From Rhodococcus sp. 14-1411-2a (GTDB lineage: Bacteria > Actinomycetota > Actinomycetes > Mycobacteriales > Mycobacteriaceae), in contig NZ_NPGA01000008.1 of the NCBI RefSeq assembly GCF_002259485.1, forward strand, positions 278,686 through 342,685: a stretch of 64,000 nt of DNA. Reading direction: 5' to 3'. The notes beneath the pieces are model-generated. The model was given only the letters and a program-made list of their open reading frames with translations. It was not told where the DNA came from and made no database searches. Every line of letters starts with the position of its first letter. The first letter of the stretch is position 1. Positions 8,465 to 17,239 of this stretch are shown here, piece by piece. Position numbers and translations under genes: made by a program.

Positions 8465-9313
8465 ATGAGCACCATCGAACTACTGGCAGGAACCTGGACG
8501 ACCGCGGGAGCCGCAGACGCCGGGGCCGATGACGATCGCAGCCCACACACCTTTCGGGAGCGCGTCGAGGTAGCAGCGGCCGCAGGGTTCGCCGGTGTGG
8601 GGTTGGGATACCTCGATCTACTCGACGCCGAGCAGCAGTACGGCTTCCCGACGATGAAGAAGATTCTCGACGACAACGGAATCCGACACTTCGAGCTCGA
8701 GATGCTCCTCAACTGGTTCGTCACCGACGAACGCCGTGCGGTATCGGACCAGTGGCGCGCGAACATGCTGCGAGCGGCCGAGGCGGTCGGTGTCCGCCAC
8801 ATCAAGGTCGGAGGCGATTTCGACGGCGGTGCCTTCGATGCCGACCACATGGCAACCGAATACACGGCGTTGGCGAACGACGCCCAGAATGTGGGCACCA
8901 CAGTGGTGTTCGAACCGATGCCCTTCGTCAACGTCAGCACACCGGCGCAGGCGCTCGAGTTCGTTTCCAAAGCCGATCACCCCGCGGGAAAGATCCTGAT
9001 CGACATCTGGCACGTTGCCCGCGCAGGAGTCGACTTCGCCTCCCTGGCCGACATCCCTGCCCGCTACATCGGCGATGTCGAACTCGACGATGCCCCCCTG
9101 TCGTTCGAAGGTGACATCATCGCGGACACGTTCCACGGCCGCAGGCTCCCAGGGGAAGGTGAACTCGACGTTCAGGGATTCGTCGACGCGATCCGCAGCA
9201 CCGGATACGACGGAATCTGGGGCGTGGAGATCCTGTCCGCCGAGTACCGCAAACTGCCTATCACCGAAGCGATTCCAGCGGCCTACCGCACGACCATGCA
9301 GTTTCTGGCCTGA
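8465..9313 (+). CDS. Sugar phosphate isomerase/epimerase-like TIM-barrel protein
   Basis: 282-residue protein of the AP-endonuclease-2/xylose-isomerase-like barrel family (IolE/IolI/hydroxypyruvate isomerase relatives). Family features include the Glu in VVFEPMPF and the Asp/His pair in ILIDIWHVARAG. A further acidic strand DVELDDAP and the closing GIWGVEILS follow; these residues usually bind the divalent metal. AGGAGA lies before the ATG. It probably isomerises or epimerises the sugar imported by the neighbouring ABC system. Specificity cannot be assigned. Confidence 0.85.
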   Translation: MSTIELLAGTWTTAGAADAGADDDRSPHTFRERVEVAAAAGFAGVGLGYLDLLDAEQQYGFPTMKKILDDNGIRHFELEMLLNWFVTDERRAVSDQWRANMLRAAEAVGVRHIKVGGDFDGGAFDADHMATEYTALANDAQNVGTTVVFEPMPFVNVSTPAQALEFVSKADHPAGKILIDIWHVARAGVDFASLADIPARYIGDVELDDAPLSFEGDIIADTFHGRRLPGEGELDVQGFVDAIRSTGYDGIWGVEILSAEYRKLPITEAIPAAYRTTMQFLA

Positions 9314-9442
9314 ACGATCCGAACCTGCTGAGACGTCGCGCCTTCGGGCGCACGCAGTCACGTCAGGCTCTTCGCTTCGGTGGGAGCCGGCACTCAGGAA
9401 TGGCCGCAGAGCTGACCTCGGGCCACGTTCGAGGTCATCTTT

Positions 9443-9478
9443 CTGGACCGAACGCGGCTCGCTACGCGTTCGGTCCAG
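9443..9478. terminator. Hairpin downstream of isomerase gene
   Basis: Perfect 14-bp inverted repeat (9443-9456 with 9465-9478) with an 8-nt loop in the 230-bp space between the isomerase and the NTF2-like gene. It is a likely terminator without a T-tract. Confidence 0.6.
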
Positions 9479-9543
9479 CACCGGTGCAAGTCGCACGAGC
9501 ACAAACAACCTGACAACCAACCTCATGTCCCGGAGTCCACTTC

Positions 9544-9924
9544 ATGATCAAGACCACTGACGCAGTCATTCGGGAACTCGAAGACACCAGGTACAACGCC
9601 ATTCTCGAACAGAACTACGACAAGTTCGCAGAGCTGTGCCACCCCGACTTGGCCTACACCCATTCCAACGGTGTCACCGACACCCTCGACTCCTACCTCG
9701 ACAAAGTTCGCGGCGGCTTCTATGTCTACCACCGCATCGACCATCCGATAGACTTCATCCGAATCGTAAGTGACACAACGGCTCTCGTCATCGGAGAAAT
9801 GAACGCCGACATCACCGCCGGCGGCGCAGACAAGACGTTGCGAAACCGGTGCCTCGCCGTGTGGAAACTGACCAAGACCGGATGGAAACTGCTGGCGTAC
9901 CAACCCACTCCCCTACCGGAATGA
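9544..9924 (+). CDS. NTF2-like (SnoaL/DUF4440-type) protein
   Basis: 126-residue single-domain protein. The pattern of an N-terminal helix, YNAILEQNYDKFAELCHPDLAYTHSNG, and a C-terminal strand hairpin WKLTKTGWKLLAYQPTPLP is typical of the nuclear-transport-factor-2 fold used by small isomerases, dehydratases and ligand-binding proteins. Function is unassigned. It follows the sugar-isomerase-like gene in the same direction, but a hairpin lies between, so co-transcription is doubtful. Confidence 0.8.
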   Translation: MIKTTDAVIRELEDTRYNAILEQNYDKFAELCHPDLAYTHSNGVTDTLDSYLDKVRGGFYVYHRIDHPIDFIRIVSDTTALVIGEMNADITAGGADKTLRNRCLAVWKLTKTGWKLLAYQPTPLPE

Positions 9925-10179
9925 CCGGACGCGGCCCGGCGATCGTGTTGCTTTGCTGAAAATCCACGAATCGTCAAAACCGGATCGTCCCCGACCACGG
10001 AAGGCCGTGGCGGCTCGAACTGGACTTGCGATTCCGAGCGACCTGCGAGCAATGTGGCGACGCAAGTTCGATCCAAGCTGCCGCGACGCTTACCCGCAGC
10101 GATCGATCAGGTCAACAACGGTAGTTGCCGCACCGTCAAGAGGAGTTGACGTGAGGCCAGTCCTCTAATCGGCATTACG

Positions 10180-10383
10180 TCAAGCCACGTGGCGGTCGTC
10201 GGCAGTGCTGTCCACCGGTGCGGTCTGCAGCCACGGTCCCCAGGATCCGTCCTCGCGCTGCCGCCGAACCTGTGCAGGCGCACCGTTGAGCTGCTCGAAG
10301 GTCGACGCCACTGTCCAAGGATCCTGGCGTCGTTGCAGATCGAGACAGTGCCGCAGCGATGGCACGATGCGGTCTTTACGCAA
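10180..10383 (-). CDS. Short hypothetical ORF, possibly a gene remnant
   Basis: A 67-codon frame with TTG start and protein-like composition (QRREDGSWGPW-type stretch near its middle reads RRQREDGSWGPW). It has no convincing ribosome site and no recognisable family. It lies in the otherwise gene-free 9925-10482 interval, so it may be the tail of a lost gene. Nothing else was recognised in that interval beyond a weak CGTCAA/TTGACG inverted repeat at 10134-10151. Confidence 0.25.
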   Translation of the reverse strand: MRKDRIVPSLRHCLDLQRRQDPWTVASTFEQLNGAPAQVRRQREDGSWGPWLQTAPVDSTADDRHVA

Positions 10384-10482
10384 CGTTGTAGCGATTCGGG
10401 CGGTCGGCCCTCAGTCGGTGAAGTACACCTTGGCAGTTCTGGCGTCCTCTTCAACCCTTCTATAGTGCGCCGGGTGAAAATA

Positions 10483-11631
10483 TCAAAGGTGGAGGGAAAG
10501 TGGATTCTGCGTTGCCACCGAGCCTTGCATCAATCTTCGACACGTGCGGTAGAGCGTTGCGCTTCGTGCCTGAAGCACACCGCCATCGTCGACGGCGACG
10601 TCAGCCGCGACGTCGAACACACCCGACGGGCTCCCCACACGCAGCTGCTCGCGTCGCGGCTCGGCGATCCGAGCGACCAGCGTGTCTGGGATCTGCTGTG
10701 CCACAGCAGTACACAGAGCACCGGTAACCGTGACTGCTCGGTGGACCTGTTCGACGGAGATCATGCGGATCGAGATGTCGTAGGTCGACGAGTCGACCGG
10801 CATTCCACTGAGGGTCACATAGTCCCGCGGGCCCGCGATGATGGCGATCTTCGGGTTGGACAGCGGGGCATCCTCGGGCCGATCGCACAGCCCCATCGCC
10901 ACCGCTGCCTGCCGACGTAGCTCGTCGAGCACAGCGAGCGCAGCACTGGTCGCCTCGAGCTCGGCGACGCTCTCGTGCCCGGACAGTCCCACCGAGTCCG
11001 CTCGAACGAAAACGACCGGGTTCGTCGCGTCCACCAGGGACACCTCGATAGGGCCGGCTGACGTGGTCAGGTGGTCGGTCGCAGCGCCGGTAGGCAACAG
11101 GCGGCCTGTACGCGCGCCTCCCGGGTCGAGGAATTCGAGTTTCACGGGGGCACCGGTTCCGGAGACGCCAGGGATGGCGAGGGGACCGTCGGTGCGCGCC
11201 ATACCGTCGAGGACGTCGAAATGGGCGACGATGACCTTGCTGGTGTTGGTGTTGTAGATCCGCACGCTCACCGGACCGTCCGCGGCTGCGACCATCTTCT
11301 GATCGACGGCATAGGGCCCTACCGCGGAGGCGAGGTTGCCGCAGTTCGCGGCGTAGTCGACGATCGGCTTGTCCACCGAGATCTGAGCAAAGGTGTACTC
11401 GACGTCGATTCCCGGTCTCGTCGACGGCGCCACCGTGACCGCCTTGGACAGCGATGACAGACCGCCGCCCATTCCGTCCAGTTGGCGGCCGTACACATCC
11501 GGTGAACCGAGGGCGGACAGAAACAGCGCGTCGCGGTCACTCGGATCCGCGGGTAGGTCGGCCTCGTCGAAGAACAGACCCTTACTGGTTCCGCCTCGCA
11601 CGAACGCCGCGGGCGTCCATTTCTGCACCAT
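10483..11631 (-). CDS. PrpF-family double-bond isomerase (oxalomesaconate tautomerase/methylaconitate isomerase-like)
   Basis: 382-residue member of the PrpF family (diaminopimelate-epimerase fold), which shifts C=C bonds in unsaturated tri- or dicarboxylates. Seen: the N-terminal RGGTSKGLFF, the substrate-loop DGMGGG, and NCGNLASAVGP with the conserved Cys near residue 96. ATG at 11631 is chosen over an upstream frame start because GGAGGT lies at 11638-11643. The gene is divergent from the GntP permease operon carrying an RraA-type aldolase and a beta-decarboxylating dehydrogenase, which suggests a pathway for a branched hydroxy- or oxo-acid. GalD (gallate pathway) and PrpF (methylcitrate pathway) are family precedents; neither assignment is certain. 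Confidence 0.88.
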   Translation of the reverse strand: MVQKWTPAAFVRGGTSKGLFFDEADLPADPSDRDALFLSALGSPDVYGRQLDGMGGGLSSLSKAVTVAPSTRPGIDVEYTFAQISVDKPIVDYAANCGNLASAVGPYAVDQKMVAAADGPVSVRIYNTNTSKVIVAHFDVLDGMARTDGPLAIPGVSGTGAPVKLEFLDPGGARTGRLLPTGAATDHLTTSAGPIEVSLVDATNPVVFVRADSVGLSGHESVAELEATSAALAVLDELRRQAAVAMGLCDRPEDAPLSNPKIAIIAGPRDYVTLSGMPVDSSTYDISIRMISVEQVHRAVTVTGALCTAVAQQIPDTLVARIAEPRREQLRVGSPSGVFDVAADVAVDDGGVLQARSATLYRTCRRLMQGSVATQNPLSLHL

Positions 11632-11844
11632 CGACAACCTCCGGATCGGTCTGGGCACGTCCGCCTCAGTCACCTGCTAAACAACTGATAGCGGGAACCC
11701 TGATGTGGATTAATAGAACATCAATGTACCACCGACGGTTAGAGATGACCGTGAATGCTTGATCAAAGCGCGGCGCGTGCAGCCCTGCAACCCGATCTAA
11801 TCAACGAAGTCCTGCGATCAACTTGTGGTATTTGGTTCAAGGTG

Positions 11845-11874
11845 TTGACAAAAGACCATGTGGCGTTCGATAGT
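11845..11874 (+). promoter_or_regulatory. Candidate promoter for the GntP operon
   Basis: TTGACA (11845-11850), 18-nt spacer, GATAGT (11869-11874), about 110 bp before the permease ATG, in the 352-bp divergent space 11632-11983. The interval otherwise shows only a C8 tract and the palindrome listed next. Confidence 0.45.
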
Positions 11875-11950
11875 GGGCTGGCTCACCCGCCAGCATCGTC
11901 CCGGATGCCCCGCTGAGCGCGTACCCCCCCCATTCCGTCCACGATCGCCC

Positions 11951-11966
11951 GGGTGCCACGGCACCC
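11951..11966. promoter_or_regulatory. Palindrome in the leader of the GntP gene
   Basis: GGGTGCC-AC-GGCACCC, a perfect 7-2-7 inverted repeat, ends six bases before the AAGGAA ribosome site of the permease. It could be an operator for the downstream GntR protein or a leader stem; the sequence does not decide. Confidence 0.4.
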
Positions 11967-11983
11967 GCCGGTAAGGAACCTCC

Positions 11984-13480
11984 ATGGAGCTCGAATTCGC
12001 GCAACTCAGCGCGGGACCCCTGCTAGTCATCGCCGTCGCGGCCGTCGCCGCGCTCCTGGTGCTCATTCTCGCGTTCAAGCTGCACGCGCTGATCGCCTTG
12101 GTCATCGTCAGCATCGGAACGGCATTCGCTACTCGGATCCCCCCGTCCGAGATCATGGACGTCATCCTCGGCGGCTTCGGCGAGACTCTCGGCGAGATCG
12201 CCCTCCTGATCGCCTTCGGGGTCATGTTCGCGCGGCTCCTCGAGACCAGCGGCGGCTCACTCGCCCTGTCCAACTTCCTCATCGACAAGCTCGGTGAGAA
12301 ACGGGCCCCGCTGGCGCTCGGACTGGCGTCGCTACTCTTCGGATTTCCCATCTTCTTCGACGCCGCGTTCATGGTGATGTTGCCGCTCTATCTCGCGGTC
12401 GCACGACGCCTCGGCGGAAACATGCTGCTCTACGTACTCCCCCCGGCCGCAGCCCTGTCGACCATGCACGTCTTCATGCCCCCGCATCCGGGTGTCGTCA
12501 CCGCCGGTGTACTCCTCGGGGCCGACGTCGGCCTCGTCATGCTCCTCGGACTCCTCGTCGCTATTCCCACGTGGTTCCTCTCTGGCTACCTCTACGGGTC
12601 ATGGATCGGCAAGCGCATCGATCTGCCCATTCCGGAGGCACTCATGGGCGGCCCGCAGGTCGACCCGCGACCCGATACGACCACCACCGCCGGGCACGAC
12701 AGTAGCGACGGTAGCGGCGGGCCCGCACCCACGGACGGCGGAGGACGTACCAGCGTGGCGACCGCGCCCCGCCGCACCCTCGTGACACAAGATGCCCCGA
12801 GCGTCGGCACCATGTTCGCACTGCTTTTCCTGCCCCTGATTCTGATCTTCCTCAACACCCTGACCACCACACTCGCCAAGACCGGCAGCATCGACGCCGA
12901 GGCGGCTTGGGTCCCCATCCTGCAGCTGATCGGTTCCATCCCCGTCGCCCTGATGATCACAGTCCTCGCTGCCATGTGGGCGCTGGGAATTCGCCGCGGG
13001 CAGACCAGGAACGTCATCGAGGACATGCTCGACAATTCCCTCAAGCCGATCGCGCCCGTTCTGTTGGTCACCGGTGCCGGCGGCATGTTCAGCGCCGTAC
13101 TCATCGTCAGCGGTATCGGCGACGCACTCGCCGACACCCTCGAATCCACCGGCCTCCCCCTCGTCGCCGCCATCTTCCTCATCACCGCGATCATGCGAGT
13201 TGCCCTGGGCGGCACGACCATCGCCATCACGACCGCGGCGGGACTGCTGGGCGCTTCGATCGTCGACTCCGGCCTCTCCCCGGTTCAGACCGCGGCCGCA
13301 GTTCTGGTCATGGCCGGCGGATCCGCAGTGCTCCCACACGTCAACGACGCGAGCTTCTGGCTCGTCGGACGACTGCTTGGGATGAACGTCATCGAGACCC
13401 TCAAGACCTGGACCGTCCTCAAGACCCTCCTCGGCACGATCGGCGCACTCTTCGCCTCGGGAATCTTCTACCTCGCCTGA
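11984..13480 (+). CDS. GntP-family permease (gluconate/hydroxy-acid symporter)
   Basis: 498-residue integral membrane protein of the gluconate:H+ symporter family, with about twelve hydrophobic segments. Family signatures include FGFPIFFDAAFMVMLPL near residue 130 and PPHPGVVTAGVLLGADVG near residue 165. A polar, Thr/Ser/Gly/Asp-rich loop of about 45 residues splits the two halves (near residues 225-265). It is the first gene of a four-gene run permease/UspA/RraA/dehydrogenase. Known members carry gluconate, idonate and other hydroxy acids, so a hydroxylated carboxylate is the likely cargo. Confidence 0.92.
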   Translation: MELEFAQLSAGPLLVIAVAAVAALLVLILAFKLHALIALVIVSIGTAFATRIPPSEIMDVILGGFGETLGEIALLIAFGVMFARLLETSGGSLALSNFLIDKLGEKRAPLALGLASLLFGFPIFFDAAFMVMLPLYLAVARRLGGNMLLYVLPPAAALSTMHVFMPPHPGVVTAGVLLGADVGLVMLLGLLVAIPTWFLSGYLYGSWIGKRIDLPIPEALMGGPQVDPRPDTTTTAGHDSSDGSGGPAPTDGGGRTSVATAPRRTLVTQDAPSVGTMFALLFLPLILIFLNTLTTTLAKTGSIDAEAAWVPILQLIGSIPVALMITVLAAMWALGIRRGQTRNVIEDMLDNSLKPIAPVLLVTGAGGMFSAVLIVSGIGDALADTLESTGLPLVAAIFLITAIMRVALGGTTIAITTAAGLLGASIVDSGLSPVQTAAAVLVMAGGSAVLPHVNDASFWLVGRLLGMNVIETLKTWTVLKTLLGTIGALFASGIFYLA

Positions 13481-13515
13481 CACCCCGACCGGTAGAACCA
13501 CGAAAGGAACCACAC

Positions 13516-13911
13516 ATGAGCGTCGCCGTCATCTACGAACACACAGACGAAGGAGAGGTCGCCCTCCAAGCCGCCGCCGGCACCGTCGACCCGAGCGAGA
13601 ATCTGCAGATCCTGACCACCTGGTCCGGCTCCTCGGCAGCCGGAGCGCACCAGGCCGAACACGACGCAGTGCACGCCAGTGTCTCGGCCGCACTGCCGAA
13701 CAACACTTCGTGGCACCTCGACCTGGTCGACCCCACCGAGGATCCGACCGGTGCCCTGATTACACGGATCGCCGAGCTGGCCCCGCGGCTACTGGTCCTC
13801 GGCACCCGCCACCGCTCCGCCCTGGGCAAGATGATCCTGGGCCGCCCCCAACAACGGTTGCTCCTCGAAGTCGACCAGCCCGTTCTCGTCGTCAAACCGG
13901 GCCGTAACTGA
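13516..13911 (+). CDS. Universal stress protein (UspA family)
   Basis: 131-residue single Usp domain. The ATP-binding motif is seen as GTRHRSALGKMILG near the C-terminus, followed by QPVLVVKPG, the usual closing strand. AAGGAACC lies just before the ATG at 13516. It sits 35 bp after the permease and 36 bp before the aldolase-like gene, so it is part of the operon. Usp domains encoded with transporters often act as nucleotide-responsive partners; that role here is inference. Confidence 0.85.
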   Translation: MSVAVIYEHTDEGEVALQAAAGTVDPSENLQILTTWSGSSAAGAHQAEHDAVHASVSAALPNNTSWHLDLVDPTEDPTGALITRIAELAPRLLVLGTRHRSALGKMILGRPQQRLLLEVDQPVLVVKPGRN

Positions 13912-13947
13912 ACCGCACAGTATTCTCACCACGAACAGGGGCACACC

Positions 13948-14460
13948 ATGATCGACCAGCAGCAATTCCTCGACGGCACCGTCGGCACAGCCGACCTCGC
14001 CGACATCCTCGGAGACACCGTTCGCTCCTGTGATTTGTCGATGACCGACTACGGAGGACACGAACGATTCGCCGGCGCAGCAGCGACCGTGCGCTGCCGT
14101 GACGACAACATCGTCGTCACCGACGCCTTGAAGACACCGGGTCACGGGCGAGTCCTGATCGTCGACGGCGCAGGCTCGACCCACAGCGCACTCATCGGAG
14201 ACATCTACGGAGCGCTGGCCGCCGAGAACGGATGGGCCGGAATCATCGTCAACGGCGCCGTCCGAGATCGAACACCGTTGTCACGGATACCGATCGGCGT
14301 CAAAGCAGTCGGCACCAACCCGCGCAAAAGCCGTAAGACGGGCGAGGGTGAGACCGACATCCCCGTCGCGTTCGGCGGCGTCGTATTCCATCCCGGCGAC
14401 CAGGTCTTCAGCGACGAGGACGGAATTGTCGTCGTCAGCGCACCGAGCGTCGACACCTGA
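13948..14460 (+). CDS. RraA-type aldolase/decarboxylase (HMG/CHA aldolase family)
   Basis: 170-residue member of the RraA-like/demethylmenaquinone-methyltransferase fold family. Members include 4-hydroxy-4-methyl-2-oxoglutarate and 4-carboxy-4-hydroxy-2-oxoadipate aldolases and the RNase E regulator RraA. The signature GDIYGALAAENGWAGIIVNG followed by AVRD is present near residues 75-100, with the Arg and Asp used for substrate and metal binding. In an operon with a carboxylate permease and a decarboxylating dehydrogenase, the catabolic aldolase/oxaloacetate-decarboxylase role is far more likely than RNase regulation. It would release pyruvate or oxaloacetate. Confidence 0.82.
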   Translation: MIDQQQFLDGTVGTADLADILGDTVRSCDLSMTDYGGHERFAGAAATVRCRDDNIVVTDALKTPGHGRVLIVDGAGSTHSALIGDIYGALAAENGWAGIIVNGAVRDRTPLSRIPIGVKAVGTNPRKSRKTGEGETDIPVAFGGVVFHPGDQVFSDEDGIVVVSAPSVDT

Positions 14461-14526
14461 GCAGGTGTATTCGAGTCCGGCGACATCGTCACCGCCACAG
14501 CGTCACCGACCCCACGAAAGAAACAC

Positions 14527-15603
14527 ATGAGCACCTCGATCCTCGTCCTGCCCGGAGACGGCATCGGTCCCGAGGTCACACCGGCGACCATCGCCGTACT
14601 CGAGGCGGCCGACCGTGAATTCGGCCTCGACCTTCGATTCGAGACCCACGAGATCGGCCTGTCCTCCCTCGCGGCCGCGGGAACGACCCTGACCCCGCAG
14701 ACGATGGCCCGTATCCCGGAGGTCGACGGCGTCATCCTCGGCCCGGTCTCGCACTACGACTACCCCTCTCGCGACGAAGGCGGGATCAATCCGTCGGCCG
14801 AGCTGCGCACCGTCTTCGAGCTGTTCGCCAACATCCGGCCGTGCCGCTCCCGCGAAGGCCTGACCATCCTCCGAGAGCCCATGGACTTGGTGATCGTGCG
14901 GGAGAACACCGAAGGCTTCTATTCCGACCGCAACATGTTTGCCGGCACAGGCGAATTCATGCCCGACGCAAATCTGGCGTTGTCCGTTCGCAAGGTCACC
15001 GCGGCCGCGTGCGAGCGCATCGCCCGCGCTGCGTTCGAGCTAGCGGCAACCCGACGCAAGAAGGTCACCGCGGTGCACAAGGCGAACGTCCTCAAGCTGT
15101 CGGACACCCTGTTCCTGCGCGAAGTGCGCCAGGTCGCCGCCGACTATCCGAACGTGGAACTCGAAGAACTGATCGTCGATGCCACGGCAGCGCTGCTGAT
15201 CCGTCAGCCCTCACGATTCGACGTCATCGTCACCACCAACATGTTCGGCGACATCCTCAGCGACGAAGCTTCCGAGCTCACCGGGAGCCTCGGCTTGGGC
15301 GGGGCCATCAACGCCGGTACCGACATCTGCGTGGCTCAGGCCCAGCACGGGTCGGCCCCCGACATAGCCGGCCAGGACATCGCCAACCCCACCTCGCTCA
15401 TCCTCTCGGCCGCGATGCTCCTGGACTGGATCGGTCAGCGAAAAAACGACCCCGCTCTCATCGAAGCGGGTCAGATGATCTCTCGTGCAGTCGATCTCGT
15501 TCTCGACAACCCGGACTCCCGCACCCGCGACATCGGTGGGCCGCTCGGTACCGTCGCTTTCAGCAAAGCAGTTGTCGACACGATATCCGCCGCCGTACGG
15601 TGA
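14527..15603 (+). CDS. Isocitrate/isopropylmalate dehydrogenase family protein
   Basis: 358-residue beta-decarboxylating dehydrogenase. Conserved features: GDGIGPEV near residue 11, the substrate-binding Arg region FANIRPCRS, VRENTEGFYSDR, the catalytic Lys in VHKANVLKLSD, and the metal-binding TTNMFGDILSDEASELTGS. Family members oxidise and decarboxylate isopropylmalate, isocitrate, homoisocitrate, tartrate or D-malate. Genomic context (GntP permease, RraA-type aldolase, PrpF-like isomerase) argues for a catabolic tartrate/malate-like or novel substrate rather than leucine biosynthesis. It is the last gene of the operon, convergent with the GntR gene. Confidence 0.9.
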   Translation: MSTSILVLPGDGIGPEVTPATIAVLEAADREFGLDLRFETHEIGLSSLAAAGTTLTPQTMARIPEVDGVILGPVSHYDYPSRDEGGINPSAELRTVFELFANIRPCRSREGLTILREPMDLVIVRENTEGFYSDRNMFAGTGEFMPDANLALSVRKVTAAACERIARAAFELAATRRKKVTAVHKANVLKLSDTLFLREVRQVAADYPNVELEELIVDATAALLIRQPSRFDVIVTTNMFGDILSDEASELTGSLGLGGAINAGTDICVAQAQHGSAPDIAGQDIANPTSLILSAAMLLDWIGQRKNDPALIEAGQMISRAVDLVLDNPDSRTRDIGGPLGTVAFSKAVVDTISAAVR

Positions 15604-15633
15604 CCGCAGACCGCTCCTGCCCGACCGGGCAGG

Positions 15634-16533
15634 TCAGCTGCTCCGAGTCTTCTCCACGCTCACGGTCGCTAGATGGCGGTAGAGCAACGTGCTCGCCCTG
15701 GCGTTGTCCCCGTCGAGCAGGAGATTGGCGATCTGTACGTGCTCACGACACCGAACGACGCCCTTCTCCCGCTGCAGTGTCTGGCGGTACTCGATGAGTC
15801 GACGTGTGCGGTCGATGCGCTTGAGCGCGTCGATGTAGTACGCGTTCCGACTGCAGCCGATGATGACTTCGTGGTGATGGGAGTTGAGATCGAACAGTTC
15901 TGCGTTCGATATTTCCCAGATCCGGCCGTCGACGAGTTGTTGCTGAGCCGCTGTCGAGGCTTCCAATGCGGGCCTGTCGAGCACGAAAGTGGGTTCGAGA
16001 ATCGCTGCGGGTTCGATGACCAGGCGAAAGTGATAACTGTCCTGATACATCTTCATCGAGGTCAGCATCGGCTGAAATTCCCAGCCGTATCCGGGCAGCC
16101 TGTCGATCCACCCCTCACTGGCCATGCGGCGGAGAAGCTCGGCCAATTCCGCCCGCGTGAGGTGATAGCGACGAGCGAGTTCCTTCTCAGTGATGCGGTC
16201 GGGCAGGTCACCTTCCAGGCGATGTCGCGCGACCCGCAGGTAGGTCTCCTCCCCCGCCGACTTAGCGTCGGTCGGCGTAGCCGGAAGGTGGTCGGCGGAC
16301 TTCAGGACCACGTACCCGCCGCGGTCGGTCGTCTCGACGATGCCGTCGCGCGCGAGCAATGCCAACGCACCGCGGATCGGTGAACGGGACACCCTGAGCT
16401 GTTCCGCCAACTTCCGCTCAGCGAGCCGCGTGCCGGGCTCATAGGCACTGGTCCGGATGTGCTCGATGACCTGAGCCGCGATCTGACCGACCAACGGTGT
16501 GGGTGCGCTCACCTGCTCGTTCCTTCTATTCAT
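15634..16533 (-). CDS. GntR-family transcriptional regulator (FCD type)
   Basis: 299-residue regulator. An N-terminal winged helix (GTRLAERKLAEQLRVSRSPI) is followed by a second helix-turn-helix-like segment (ITEKELARRYHLTRAELAELLRRM near residue 120). An all-helical FCD-like effector domain with SYHFRLVIEPAAI and HHHEVIIGCSRNAYY follows. Such domains bind carboxylate effectors through a metal site. It is convergent with the dehydrogenase gene and is the obvious regulator of the PrpF/GntP divergon. The presence of two DNA-binding-like segments makes it longer than a standard FadR-type protein (about 230-250 residues). Confidence 0.85.
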   Translation of the reverse strand: MNRRNEQVSAPTPLVGQIAAQVIEHIRTSAYEPGTRLAERKLAEQLRVSRSPIRGALALLARDGIVETTDRGGYVVLKSADHLPATPTDAKSAGEETYLRVARHRLEGDLPDRITEKELARRYHLTRAELAELLRRMASEGWIDRLPGYGWEFQPMLTSMKMYQDSYHFRLVIEPAAILEPTFVLDRPALEASTAAQQQLVDGRIWEISNAELFDLNSHHHEVIIGCSRNAYYIDALKRIDRTRRLIEYRQTLQREKGVVRCREHVQIANLLLDGDNARASTLLYRHLATVSVEKTRSS

Positions 16534-17239
16534 GGCGAAGGTTCAGCACCGACCTCGGCAAATCTCGTACCCTCCGCCGGTATCATGCACGTACGAAAAA
16601 CCATAGCGCACTAGAGCTCGCATTCGGTGTTCTGCGCCTCGCTTTTCTCAGCAGATTTCGAGCTCCGATTGCCTTGTCCAGTTCATTCGGGTACGTCGCT
16701 GCACCCCACGGTTAGCCGCTGCGCACGCATATGCTGTGCCGAACAACCCACTCCTCGGGCTCCCGACGTGCATGCCTGGGTGTGGGGGCAAATTCAGGAA
16801 GGCGATCCAGCACCGGATTATTGAATTCGGCTCCATGACCGAAGGTACGGCCCCATGTGTGGGACTGGACCTTCGTGTCGTGAGGGGCGCGCAAGGCTGG
16901 AAACCGACTAGGTGGAGCTGCCCGCAGTGGGTACTTACACTCCGGAGACTCCTGCGAACCACTGTCGAACTTGTTCGCTACGTAGAATAGGGCGTCTGAG
17001 GCCTTGACGCGAGCGCCGTTGTTTACGCCTGCCGCGACACCAAGTGACATTGGACAGCACCTCGACCCCAGCATCGACCGCGGTGGTCGGTGGAAAGTTG
17101 GTCGATTCCGCCAAAACGCGCCGTACAGGCCGCTCGACGACGACACCGCGCGAGATATGCAGCCAGCCAGGTCCGCGCGTTCGCGTGCAAGACCTCGTAG
17201 TTCACTCGTCGGCCCGCCGCTACCGACCGGTCGTTGCTC
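16534..17239. other. 706-bp intergenic stretch without a recognisable gene
   Basis: Frames present here have no family resemblance, no convincing ribosome site and compositions that look like shadows of each other. No RNA gene or strong hairpin was recognised. The GntR promoter must lie near 16540-16620. The stretch may contain remnants of a lost gene. Confidence 0.5.
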
